Positions 22,275 through 36,500 of a stretch of 64,000 nucleotides of DNA are shown in pieces. The notes beneath the pieces were generated by a model that saw only the letters and a program-made list of their open reading frames with translations, was not told the origin of the DNA and made no database searches. Numbering within the stretch: the stretch's first letter is position 1; the number at the start of each line of letters is the position of its first letter. The position numbers and the translations under genes are program-made. This DNA is from Aphrophora alni (taxonomy: Eukaryota > Arthropoda > Insecta > Hemiptera > Aphrophoridae): the NCBI GenBank assembly GCA_963513935.1, contig OY740774.1, positions 89,174,385 through 89,238,384 on the forward strand. Direction: 5' to 3'.

Positions 22275-25200
22275 TACACATACACACACACAGTGTGTCC
22301 TATGACGAGGTACATACTTTTGATTTTATATTAATTGCTTATTCCTCAAACAATTCTTTTGAAACTACATACTTTTTAATAGTTACCAATAATGTTGTGT
22401 GAAAATTTCAACACACTGTTGTTTATAGAAACAAAATGGTGGGAACACAAAAACAGCTGTTGAAATAAAGTATCGCTTTTGTTACGTTTGGGAAAAAAAC
22501 CATTTATTGCTACAAATGTAATTTGATATAAACACAATATTCTTTTTAAAACAAACAAACAAACTAAAAACTAATTATTTGTTTGGAAATAACAGCTTTA
22601 ATAGAATGTGCCCAAGAAAATTTAAGACTTTGATACACAGATAAGAAAATTCTCATCTATAGCGACAGTCAGGCAACCTTGAAAGCAATAGATTCAAAAG
22701 AATTTAGCCCAAAGCTAGTCTGGGATTGCTTCAAGACCCTATCCCAATTAGGCAACCATAACAATGGGTTGGGTGCCAGGACATGGTAGAATTAGCGGAA
22801 ATGAGAACGCTGACATGCTGGCAAATAAAGTATCAGCAACGAAATTCATAGAACCAGAACTGTTTTGTGGAAGAAGAGGGCTATGTTTACCATCAACACT
22901 TGGGCTAAGAAAGAGCATGGGACAAGGTGGAGAAAAATCTCAGGTTTGAGAGTAAGTAGACTCACACTTCACCCCCTTCTATAAAAATGGCAACAGATCT
23001 TATCAAGTTAAGCCGGTCCAATATTAGAAAAGTGGTAGCCTGGATATTAGGAAGTGTACAGCATGGCCACTTTAGAAAACACATGCACAGAATGGTTATC
23101 TTTACAGCAGAACAACTGTGCAGGAGATGTGGAATGCATGATGAAATTGCAGACCATCTGCTTCTAAGACAGCAGTGGTCTTGAGCAGGAGAGGATAGGT
23201 TTCTTTGGACATGTGGAGAAAGGCCTAACAATTCCCCAAGATAGCCTCATGGGAAAGATCCTCAAGTTATAGGATGATGCCTTGGAGGCACACATCATCT
23301 TCTGGGAGTGCATTAAGGTTTAATGACTGAAGTACCTAGGGTATCAAGGACGGCCCGAAGTGAATTGAATTATTTGTTTTAAAAACTAACGAAAATAACA
23401 TTAAACATTTATTTATTTACTGAAACTGAAACCTACCCAAAAAGACACAATGATAGCAATGCCTAACAAACGGCTCATATGCCCTTGTAAAGTAATTATG
23501 TGGGATTCAAAGAATATCCTCTACGATAACACTCTTCAAATGTTCATCATTGTTGAAACAATGAGTGTACACATGCTCCTTTAAATAGCCTTGCAAGAAA
23601 ACGTCACACACAGTTAAATTAGGAGATTCGGGTGGCGAATCTAATAACTGTCTTCCACAACCAGTCCAACGCCTTTGAAGGTTGTTATTTAGTAACTATT
23701 AGACTGAATTTGCATATTAGGGCAAAGCACCATCTTCTTAAAAAATAGCTTGGCCTATTTCTGAAACTGTGAAATGGGGCAGTTGATTTTAAACTTGTTC
23801 CAGTCATGGTGATGTTTGAAATGTCATAATACAGCACGCCATTAGCAGTCACAGCTGCCCAGATAGTAATTCTTTTCGATTTGAGAAGTATTTATATCAA
23901 CAACGCGAGGGTTATGGATGTTGTAATAATTAAGAGTTATGTCTATTTACATACCATTGAGTTCTACCATTGAATCTCAGTTGACTCGTCAATACGAGTA
24001 TTACAATCAGGATCAGTCTCATGAAACTCAATGATGAAGGAACAGAACTCCACTCTTCTGTTCAGATTATATTCAAGTAGGTGTTATGGACTAGCTGGCT
24101 TTGTAAACTTAAAACATAATTTTGTTTTTATTTAAGATTCTCTGGATTGAAGATCTGGGCACTCCAGTTTCATATTCTTACTATTCTAAGTGATTTTGAT
24201 TTACCTGGAGAACGCAGTAATGGACCGGGTTTGAGTTCTTCTCTTCTCTTATAAGGAGATAGAATGTACTTTTTCACTACGCTTTATGTTTACAACAACA
24301 AATCTTTCCACTTAATTATTGAGCGAGTGGTTGGTGGATCGACACCTGGGAAGGCAACCTGAAATTGTCTAAATTATTCTGTAATGTTATTAAAAACAAT
24401 GGCCCGTGCACAACACATTACTTTTTGCTCAACTGTAAAAACCATTTTACAACTACAAAGGATAATAAAATTGTACACAAAATAATTAGGTTATAAATTT
24501 CAGTTTTAATGTAATTGGTGTTTAATTTGAATTGAACAGCTGTTCAACAATTAAACCTGCAAGAGTAAAAGGGATAAAAGTATAGAGGCATAGAAATTTT
24601 ATTTCATTTATAAACACCAGTGTGTTGAAATTTTCACATAACATTTTTGGTAACTTTATTAAAATGTATGTAAAGTTTCAAAAGATTCGGTCGAGGAATA
24701 AGTAATTAATAGAAAATCAAAAGCGTGTTCCTCTTCGAGGGACACTGTATATTGTTTTTGTTACACCATATAGGTCTGGCATATTCAGAGATGACCTGTA
24801 GGTATGTGTTTCCTCTTTTAGCTGATAAAACTACTGAAAGAACCTTCACACAAAGAAAAATATTCATTAATAATATGCGGCTTTGTATGTAACCCAATTC
24901 TTAAAAACAAAGATCTAGATTCTAGTATATATTAACTAAGATACTTGTTTTGTGATGACCTAATGTCTGCTTTTAACAATATTCACAATGTCAATTTAAA
25001 TTTGTTAAGAGGATATTTCCATAGAACATAAAATAAACAATAGAATGTGTGATATTTGTTGAATATTACACTTACCACATTAGCACCGTAGTGTATATGC
25101 GCTATAGTTGAAAATATCCATAAACCATAAAGTAATGTTAACTCTAACTTTACTGAAGGTAACAGAATAGCTAATCCTACACAAATTAAAGCTGGGCTTA

Positions 25201-27494
25201 ACAGCCAATTGTAAGTATCACATCTTATGTTGGACATTTGTGCAACTATCAGTCGACACTGAAACAAAAACAATTAATTTATCACTGTAATTCTACATGT
25301 AACAGACTGTACATATATTATAGTTTTTTATTTATTTTTTGTGTAGTTTAAATGTGAAAAACCATTGTATTAAAAAGTTGATGGATACCATCATGGTAGC
25401 TACCATAAACAATAAAATACATACATATAATCAAATATAAGCAGATCATTCAAATGTAATGGGCAAAAGTTGGTTTTTGAGATTTGTAGAAAAAGTTAAA
25501 TTGTATTTGTAGATCAAGAGGTCTTACTCAATAGGATAAATTTGTTTAAAATAGTTGTTTTATAAACCTTGTAATTGTTTATTCACTACTTCCTTAACAT
25601 CGGTTAGGCACTGCCTTCACAGATTGTAGAAGTCTAACCATTTTCTTGGAGATCAGGGAATTATATTTTTGACAATAGATTTCCTATCTGTCATCATAGA
25701 TTTGCTATCATATCACCGCTCTTTTAGTTTTCTCGCTGTCCCTTAATATTACACAGCTCTAGTCCTCCTGTGGCAAAATAGAAGCCACAACTCTTCCAAT
25801 AGCCTTACAGTACTTTCTCCTCTGCAACATAAATTTAACCAAGGTGACTCTTTCTATTACAAAATGTCTCCATTCGCTTTGCTCGTGTTAATGTCTTATC
25901 CCTCATATGCATTAAAGACGTACATATGTAAAGGAGTCTCCGTCCACTATGTTTGTGTCGGTGACTTGGCACTGCCACATCTCGTAACTACACGAATATC
26001 ATATTTTCTTGGACATCAGGGAATTAGATTTATTCCCATTAGCTTTGATATCTGTTGTCGTAGAGCGGTGGGGTTGGTACCATTACATACAGAATTGAAA
26101 TCTGCAAATTTTTATCTAATTTAGTCAGTTATAACTTGAACAACACACAAGATATGAACAAAAAACTGCTTAAAATGAATCCCATTTTTAACATTTTCAA
26201 TTCCCCCTTGTTGTTTCAAGAAAAACTTTTCAGTCATCATTCTCTTATAAAAAAAAAAGGAAACAAAGAAAATAAAATAAAAACTCCTAGCTCTCGAATA
26301 CTCTAATAGTGTGGGTCAGGAAAGAACAAGAGCTGGTCATGAGAGACCCGCTAAGAAAGATAGAAGAGAGGGATCTAACTGAAAACTTTGTGAAAAAAGG
26401 TGTAGATCCAGTTAAATACCCCCCCCCCCCCCAGGTTTGTCAAGCTCATATACGCTATAATCAGCCTCTGAGGGTGACATTTTCAATTCAATTTTTCAAT
26501 AGGGTTCCTATATGAGTACAATATAATGCCCTAAACCACATTTCATATTCCTATCTTAATTTTTGTGGCTGCTATTGCGGACAACTAACTACAGATGGAC
26601 CATAAAACGTGAAGATTAGTCAAGAAACGGATGTTGAAAGTTTTTGTGATTACCAACTTATCCTATACTTTTTATCTGGGTAAGTAAAAAGAAGCAAATA
26701 CTCTAATAGCATCAAAGTCGGAAGAGAACTTTCGTTCTCTTCAAAAACATCTTGTCTAACCCAAGTCTACATTATTTCAACAAAACATATCAAGTGTCAT
26801 CACTTACACTTGACAATCAGAGTTAAGGATAAGGTAATTAAAAATAACGAAGTAATCATATCAGTATGAATTGTATGGTTAGCTGGTCATATGCTAAACT
26901 AGCTAATTATATTTTTACTTGTGGAAAATTCAATTAACAGAAAGAAAAGACAACTTTCCACAATACAAACACAAGATTATGGTAACGACTAAGTTTCAGC
27001 AGTGTCAGGAGAATTTGTAACAACTGAAGATTATGACTTGTTCATTGAAACATCATTTTGTATTTGTATTGTACATGTAAAATGTGCATCGTGGAAAGTT
27101 GTATTTCTTTCATTTGGTGATTGAATTATATTCTAATTTATTGGGGTTACACTAAACTTACTATGTCAAAATATTAAATTAATCTGTTATAAATTGAGAA
27201 AATAAATTGCTTGTTTTAAGTCAGTGTAATGTTTGCATCACTTATTCCTCTTTCATCACGAGCAGATGCATAGCTCAGTTGCAAAGGGTGTCGTAAAAAT
27301 TCGGACTAGTGATCTTGGTTGAGTATGAGGTTTTTTATGTGTTACCTACTCCTCAGTCTTCATTAGCATAGAAGCCATAAAGTTAAGAATTAAGGAACAA
27401 ACAGAATTTTTGTTTAAACGCCTCCTATCATAAGAATATTTCCGCGAGATGTGAATTCAAGACCTGGCAGATAGATTTCCTTAGAAGCTACACT

Positions 27495-27534
<40 letters not shown>

Positions 27535-30500
27535 TGGGCTGTGATAACCTCCATCAGAGGCCTCACCGGCGTCGACCTAAAGGTCTTTTGCCGCCAATAC
27601 TACACTGTACTCAGAACTTTGTTTTTCCTTTTGTATTTAATATATTGTGCTTTTGAATGAAATTGTCAGACAATTGTAGTTCTTGACAATGACAGGTTAG
27701 GTGTACACTTGTCAATGTAGATTGATTATTGTAGCTCATGCGCCACTGAAGATGATGACACAACATATTTGTGAGAAACTGTGCTCAAGTTTTATTTTAG
27801 CTTTAAAACATTTCACAAATTAAGCTGAATATTTCTTTATACTTTGTCTATAACAGAAGTAGCAAGTTTCGACGTAACAAGTAACATTGATAAATTATAA
27901 TTTAAGGGAAGCAGTGACACATCTATAATGGTTGTTAGTCAATGCTTTTGTGTTATGAAATACTAGGAGCGAAAACATAATAGTATTTGAATATATACAT
28001 AGGCAAGTCAAAATATTTTTAATAAAAAAAATTATTTTTTGCTGAAGATTGTGTATTTGTTGGGCGAGTTTTGTTCATAGCTACTATAGATTGGGTTCTG
28101 GTACCCTCATTTTGTCCAACAAATGATGTGTGTGTTGTGACTATCCCTATTTAACTGTATAATTATAATATTCATATTTTATTATTAAATAACTAAATTT
28201 TTATAATATTGCAGTATAACTGATTATAATATACATATTCTTGTTGAGTTCTTGTTATATTTATGACAAAAAATGTATTGTTGTTAAAAAAATTAAATAA
28301 ATTTATTGTAATAAATATTTTCCTAAGCAGTACTCACACAAATGCTAGAAAATATGGTACCCGAAGTCAGATAGAATGCTCTGGGATCTCTTGATATGAT
28401 ATCTGTAGGTGAATAATATGCCCAGATTGCACAAATAATCAGGAACAATATAACAGGGACTAGAGGGCGGTTAGCTTCCCAGAAAGATAACATCTTGCCC
28501 GTTCTATCACGATATGACCTAAACATAAAGAAAGTTAATTAAACATTGTAGTTATAGTTTTATTTAACACATTTATCCAACAGTTAAAGTTAAAATAAAC
28601 AAAGTCGAACAAACTTATTTGAGGATCATTGAAAATTAAAACCTTGGTATTTGGTGATATGTAGATTGCAAAACTGTACAAAATGAGATATTATAGTATA
28701 TTGTAAAATCTACTTTAGTTTAGTTTCCCAATAAAACAAAAATAATCTTGGGAAAAACAGCACATTTGCGAGGCATGAGGATAACAGCCTGAAATAGGTG
28801 CCAAAGCTTTAATCAGGTCCGAGCTAATTGTGAATTTGATTAAATATTCAGGTTTCGAATTAAGTATGAGAGACACAGGACTACCAAATGTTCAACCACA
28901 TTCATGAAGACTCGGGAACCAGATATAAATATCTAGGAACTACTGTGAGTCAGAATATCTTTTTCCTTGTTGTTTAAACATGAAAAATCTCTCAGTTATC
29001 ATCACCTCAATAAAATAAGATAATCTTATAGCCCAAAACTATATTTTATTTTAATCAGCCGCCATTTTGTTTACTCGCAAGATGAATATTGTGTGGTATA
29101 TTTTTATACATATCTACAAATTCATGCACAATTTTAACCAAATCAGTCTAAAAAGAACTATTCCATCGACAAGTCAAACATACCTTTATGGGACACACTG
29201 TATGTGATTTTGAACAAGCACTGAAAAACATGTTTTAGGGATTATGATTGGTGGTCATTAGTTGGTTCTGTGTAGTAACTATGCCAATAGGGTGACTACA
29301 ATAGCTATATTTCCAAAAAAAAAAACAATTTTTCTTTTGTATTTAAAGGCAAACACCTCTTGGTCATCAACCCCTTAAAAAAAAGATAAGAAGAAGAGGT
29401 TCTAGCCCTGGATACTTTAATAGTGTCAGGGTCGGAAAAGAATAAGAGTTGGTCAAGAGGAACATGACAAGAAAGATGAAAGAGAGGAATGAAGAAAGGT
29501 GTAGATTCAAACCCACACCACTACTCGCTATAAGTAAACTCCTGAAGGGAACAAATTTGTTAATAACTAAATACAGAACAATACTGTATACGCATAATAC
29601 TTCAAAAAATGACAACATGAAGTTATACCTACTTATAAATATTCCATAACACTACAGGAAGATTTGTAAAGAGAGAACTAATGTAGAAGAGTATTTCTAA
29701 GCAATGGCCAGTAGCGATGTTTCCAACGACTATGAACTTCCACCATTCATGGCCAAGCAGGTACGTAACTAGGAACACCAATGTTGTTGCCTGAAAATAT
29801 TAATTTAAACATTTATAAAACCGACAACATATTCATAAATTTGTGAAAAGTGAAAAACCACTCTGGCCATCACCTAATTATAAGTAAACTAAAATTATCT
29901 TAAATGTAAAACTAAATAACGTTAACATATAAATATAAACAAACATAACAACACAAAAACTAGTAAACAATAGTATATCACAGACCCTTATAACTAGAGA
30001 TTTAATCACCATTCCCATTCATTTCCAGAAATAGAAAAGGGCACATAATAACAGAAGAGCATCTGCATCGATTCAATCTGACTGAATGATCTATGTGCAA
30101 GATATATAATAATACTGAAATTGAGACCCCTGGAGCAAATATTGTTGTGATGTACAAATTGCCATATTCATACTAAAATCAATCTAAAAGAACATCACAG
30201 GTTAAACCAGGACAAAGAATAGGAGAAAATGAAAACTATTTAAAAAAAAAAAGGAAAACTACTGATGTTGGCTGTTCAAGTGTGTGAGATACATCAGACC
30301 ACCGATTTACTCCAAGAATTGGTCACATGTATCAAGAAGTAAGTTCAATATTACAATTTAAAATTTGAGAGGTTAAGGTCTTAGGTTAGAGTTTAATAGC
30401 GCACATAGCCTATTACTTTAGATTTTTAATGGATAGAAGACACAGGCTTACCTTGGAAAGTGGTCCTTGGTTTTTACTCAACAAAAAAAAAAAACTCTTG

Positions 30501-33500
30501 GTTTTTTTTGTTTTTGTGTGTGTTTTCCTAATAGTACACAATAGGAAAACATACACAAAATCTAAAGTTCTGAAATATTTTGTAAACACTGTTCTATTTC
30601 TCAATAAGTAAGAGTGTAAGAAGAAGACTGAATTGTTTCCTATTGTGTAATACCAGAGTTTAAGGTCTGAAATGTCAATCAATGGTGGGAATAACGTTGT
30701 TAGTTATACAGTAACCATTTAACTCTCACGGGTCTGGGTCTTATGAAAATTCGGTAACAAATATTCCAGGCCTTCTTTGACTAATTAACCTTTTTAATAT
30801 AAAATATTCTTCATTCTCAGAATAAAACATCTATATTTACAGAAATAAAAGGAGCAACAATGGCGAATAGTCAAAGAAAATTACAATTCCTCAGAAAACT
30901 GAAGTAGTTCAAATTGATTTTGACGATTGATCTGTTCCCTGCAAATTTGTTTTCAATAACTGACTGACCCACCAATCAAGTATTTTAGCAGGTATTTCTG
31001 ATGATCATATATATGATCAAATAGACAAACAAGTATACAAAGCAGAAAAAAAAAATTGGACTGATGTAATAAAAGAAGAAACTAAAGCTTTCATCAAGAT
31101 CCTTATTTTGATGGGCACACACCAATTATGACAAATAGACTGCTCTACAGATTATTGATTTTATATAAAGCCTATCGCCAAAGTTATGACAGTAAAAATA
31201 TTTAAGAAAATTTGATAAGCCATTCATCTGAAGGACAATGAAATTGCACCAGAAATGGATAGTACTAACTTTGACAGATTATATAAGGTAAGATCTTGTA
31301 TAGATATTCTAAACTCTAAATTTCAAACTGATCCAACTCATAGTAAATGTCAAACACTGATGAATCGATGATATTACTTAAAGGCAGATAGACTTTGAAA
31401 CATTAATATATGTATACTTGGAAACAATAAAAAAAGGTACAATGTACAATAAAAAAGGAAACAATAAAAAGTTTGGGCTTAATGTAATTCTAGAAAAAAT
31501 ATATATGGTGTTGCTGAAAGAAGGCCTAGCAAGTTCAGTCGTCCAGGATCTTTGTCAGAAGTTATATGGTCAAGAATATAATATAACATTTGATAACTTT
31601 ACAGCTCTATTGCTCTGATGGGAAAAACTTTATGAACATAAAATATATTCCACTGGAACTATATAATGTGATTGTCTAAATCTGCCATTAGTCACTAAGA
31701 GAAGAAGACTAAAATGGATAAATCAATTACTAATGGTTTGTAAAAGACCATGTTTGTAAAGTAAAATGGCAAAAAGTAAAACAAGTTCAAGTGTCCTCCA
31801 CAGCTTTCATTTTCATGTCAAAGGAAATTGTGCAGGCAAAACAAACACAAAAGAGTAGTGAAAAAAGTTGTGGATTGTCCTAAATCGTCTGTATGCCAGA
31901 TTGCAAGGAAATCTGAGGTGGCGGTTGAGAATTTTCCATTTTTTAATGGAGAGTTGTGTGTTTTAGTAGATTCTTTATCGTGTATATAAGAAAATACCAA
32001 GATCTTGATTAAAATTCAGTAATCATCTTGATCAAGGATGGTTTGAAAATGTTTACAGCAGGAAACATCTAACCACAAAGTTAAAAAAAAAAAACCTTAA
32101 AAAAGATTCAGATGAAGACTAGTGGATGTTGGTATATATTTCCCAAATGAACTGGACACATACGATTACAAATTATGCAGATTGTGGAAAGTGTTCCATG
32201 AGTAAGCATAAAACTTGTACATATTAAAATCTCTTTTGTATTTATTATATCTTTTATGAAGTGTTTTTCTCCCATATAAAATCCATATATTAGTAATAAT
32301 ACCTATATGGACAGCGGCAAAAATACTGCAACCCCCCACCCCGAATAATAATAACATTATTAAAATCATAATTCATGTATAATGTGCTTACATGAGTCAT
32401 GGTAAGCCTAAACACTTTTTACTTTAGGAGTACTATAGTTTTTTGTCTGCCTTATTAAAGGTTAAAAACCAAAAATAAGAATTTTTTCCTTTTAATGTCT
32501 TTACTATATACACATGTTAGAGTAATGGAGGAGACTAATTACAGGAGAGTATGTAAAATACAGAAAAATGTAACACCATCAACCATAATCAAAATAGCCT
32601 AACCTGTGCCAGTTTACTAGTTCAAACTGTGATGAAATAAGAACATGCTTTGTCACTGTATGAGTTACTAAAATTGCATGGCAATTGTTGAACTTTAATA
32701 AAATCAGCCTCTGAGAGATATAGATTATATCAAAAGAATGATATTTCCATACATAAAACATAATTTTAAATACACTATTACTTACCACCATAGATAAATC
32801 ATAGCCCCAAGGTAAGAACAAAACTCCTGTATTGTACTTCTCCCAATGCGAAGTGTAAAACGTCAGGAACACGTTCCAACAAACAAAATAAAATCTAATA
32901 GGCGAGACAGAATAATCTGTTCGTCCAAATACAGAATAAAGGCATGTAGGAATGAGTACTGCAGTCCATGAATCTAATCCATGATCAAAAAGTTCACCTA
33001 AGGGGCCGCTGGTCTCAGTTCTCCGAGCTTGTTTCCCATCTATTCCATCTGCACACATAAACAAAGGAACACATTATTTATAAGACTATTTTATAACAAA
33101 AATTTATTTGTTAAAGGCCTATCATCACATATAAAACAGCTCCAATTTATATTCTATTTGAACTAATAATAATAATAAGTTTATTTCATAGAATACATTA
33201 CACAAAATAAATCAAATATTCCATACAAGTAAACGTAAAGCAAAACAAAGAACATTTTACATATAAATAATAATTTAAAAAATAGTATTTGGATTAAAAA
33301 TACAAACTTCACACTATAAATTCATCAATTTGTAAATTGTATAATGAAAACACGTTATTGATATTGGCCAGGGAATTAGTTCTATGAAAGTAGACAACCC
33401 TTTAGCCAAACAACGCTGTTTTGGGTTTACCTTCTCGATTTGTATGAGTTATATATCAAGGATTAGGAATATAAACAAAGGCTAAGCTGCAAGTCACTCT

Positions 33501-36500
33501 CATTTAAATCAATTTTCTTTTCTTCTTAATTTGTCAATAAATTTCAAAAGTTATTTTGAATTTTAATACCTAGTATCCATACTTCTATTAATTTAAAGAT
33601 TTTGTTTCTACACGGTACAGTTTAATGTCTTTTAGTAAATAAAGGTACTGTAAGAAAAAAATTTCAATATTTGCCTTTGGAAAATACTCTTAGAAATGGA
33701 TCTTTAAATCTCCTCTGCAAATGCCCCTATTGCATCAAGAAATGTGGGTTCTATAACATCAACAGACTTTGGCAATTCATTACTTACCTTTTCTTACTCT
33801 CATATACGACAGAGAGTGAAGTGTATTGCAATGAAACACCCAAATTTCCCTTTGTCACGTTAAACATGAGTTTAAACGGTTGAATAGACATATTGACAGT
33901 CTGTGTGTTATGAATTAAACAACATGTCTTTTAGTTCTGACATTATTGTATTGTCTTAATTATTTATCCAAATATTTTTATTTTTAAAAAAATGGATTCT
34001 AAATGTTGTCACATGTGAGATTAGAAGAGATATTACAAAATTCTGGATTAAATTTGAGTACTGGGAGTGACGGTGAAATAACTGATGATGAGGTGTGTTA
34101 CTGAAATTTAAAAAAAATATAATAATGCAAATTTTTTTCTAAAACTTACAGTTCTGTTAGAATTTTTTTTCTCTTTTTTTCCTTCGTCGTATCAAATATG
34201 AATTGAAACAGTTTAGTCAAAGTCTGTGAGTTAGAAATATAGCTTCTAAATCATGTGATATTGTTTTATTTCCTCCCACCCCTCTTCTTTCCTTATGTTA
34301 TTGGAACATTAGTCACTTGAGGAATTAAGATTTACTTCAAAATCATAGATAAGATTTGGGTAGAGAGAGTGACGGTGGTGAAAACTGTTTATCAATGTGT
34401 TACTGGAAAACAAAATATTATAGCACAAGTAGTATATCTTACAAAAATAATAAAATGGTGTTCATTTTTTTTTGTCTAAAACCTACAAAGTTAATAACAA
34501 ATTATAATTTATTACAGAATATATATTTTAATATATATTTATAACAGAATAATTCTGTTAAATTACATTGTTCTAAGTTCAGTATAATAGAGTAGAATAG
34601 AATAGACATTTCTTGGAAAAACATAACATTAAACTTAAATATCATATATACACAAAATTATTGTAAAAGCAACCCAAAAGGTCAAAAACTCAATTACAGG
34701 GGTGTTGTTATGTACAAAATAGTGCCATATCCTAATCTTAAAGAAATACACAATCATAGAAACGCAAATATACATGCATAAACACTCATACACAGATTCA
34801 CAGAAACAATCATAGAAATAACTATTAAACCTAAATTCCATCCAAATACGTAGAGTTCCATCAAAACCTGCAAATATAAAGGAAAATAAAGAAAAATTAT
34901 ATAAATATAAATAAAAACCTAAACAAAAGAAGTATATGAAAGAAATCAGCTAGACTTGTACTAGTCTTTCACTACATTTAAAGTTTTTTTAACTGTTCTA
35001 ATAGGATCTTGACATAAGGGACTTTCAATCCTTCCACATATTTTGAGTTGTTTAAAAAATGAAAAAAAAAGTCTCTAGTAGGGACAAAATATATCCAGAT
35101 ACGAAATCTGATTAAAATAAATTCATGCATATGGGTTGTAGAGCACTGCACGTAATACATAAAGACATAAGCATTACAAAAAACCTATTTTTTTTTTTTT
35201 GCATAAAGGGAACCTCAACACAGATATACCCGCAAAAACTTGCCATTGATATTATGACTCGTCACTAAACTTTCCCTACATAATTTATATGTAGGAAAAA
35301 TATATACTTCCCTTGACACCTCTGTGAAACGTTACCATTTGATACAGATTTAAATATCCTATTTAAAATTATTGACTTGTTAATATCTTTAAATTCATGC
35401 ACATCTATGCTCCCACTTCAGGTGCAGACAAAAATGAAAACTGAAGTAATTTTGTAGTTTATAAAGTTTAAGTAAAAATTAATATTTGTAAGTGTGACGA
35501 CATGAACTTAAGTTATGATTTTAGATTAATCATAATTTTGGCGTTATAATTTCTAAGGTTGAAAAGATGAAGGCTTAATTAAAGTGTTAAAATATAACAC
35601 ACATAACAATTTTTTTTCTAAAAAAAGATGACATGATTTTGTCTGCTTGAGGAAAAACTGGGCTCTCATTAATTAAGTAGAGGTACAATATAGACAGAAC
35701 ATAAGCAAAAGTAACAACGGATAAAGAACAACATATATACATTAAGAGAAAACCTGCCAAAATTAGTGCAGACTGGAGGCACAAATTCAGCGCAAGAAAG
35801 TCACCAAGCACGAAGCTGACTCACAACTGTCTATGTCCGCTGGGCCAAATGATAAATTAAGTGACATTAACATGTGCATTTCAGTCATCATTGAAATCCT
35901 CATTATAAAAACAATTTTAAGTTTTCCAAAATGCCAAAGGTTTAATTTATTTTTAGAAACTCTCTATTATACTAAAATTTCTTGTTTATTAACCTCAATT
36001 TCTATTACATAAACAAGAAATGGACTGATGTGTCAAAAGTTCAAGAACTGTGATAACTGATTGCCTATTTGTCTGGCCTAGATTGAAAATAGTTGTAGTT
36101 TATCATTTACTCATTCTTCATAACAGTAATATAATATATAACGATTCACTTAAATAATGAAGTGTCACTTTTAGTGTGTTTGCAAATATGTGATTATTCA
36201 TCATTTTCAAACCTTATTTCAGTTTCTCACACTACCTTCAGGGGTTCACTTTAATAAGTACGAGTCTGGCAATTACGGATCTGGATTTACACCTTTTTCA
36301 TATAGTCTTAAGTTAGATTCCTCTCTTTCAACTTTCCATTTTTTTTAAAGCGACGAATGAAAAGTTTTATATCTTAAAACAACAAGAACATAATTATTTT
36401 CTCACATATAAGTAGTATAGAAAAAGTTATGTGTTTCAGGCTAAAATATCAATGTTGAGTTTTTTTACGGATATATCCATTTAGAGGTTTCGTAAAGTTC

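Noticed and set aside
22195..22402. Open frame through the TA/CA microsatellite (IYIYIY...)
   Set aside because: Translation of a dinucleotide repeat, not a gene.
33671..33883. Cysteine-containing plus-strand open frame
   Set aside because: No conserved motif, no splice partners, and random-like codon use.
35587..35811. Open frame on the minus strand with hydrophobic residues resembling a membrane protein
   Set aside because: It starts from GTG directly after an in-frame stop, has no good acceptor or donor, and its composition is what AT-rich random sequence gives.
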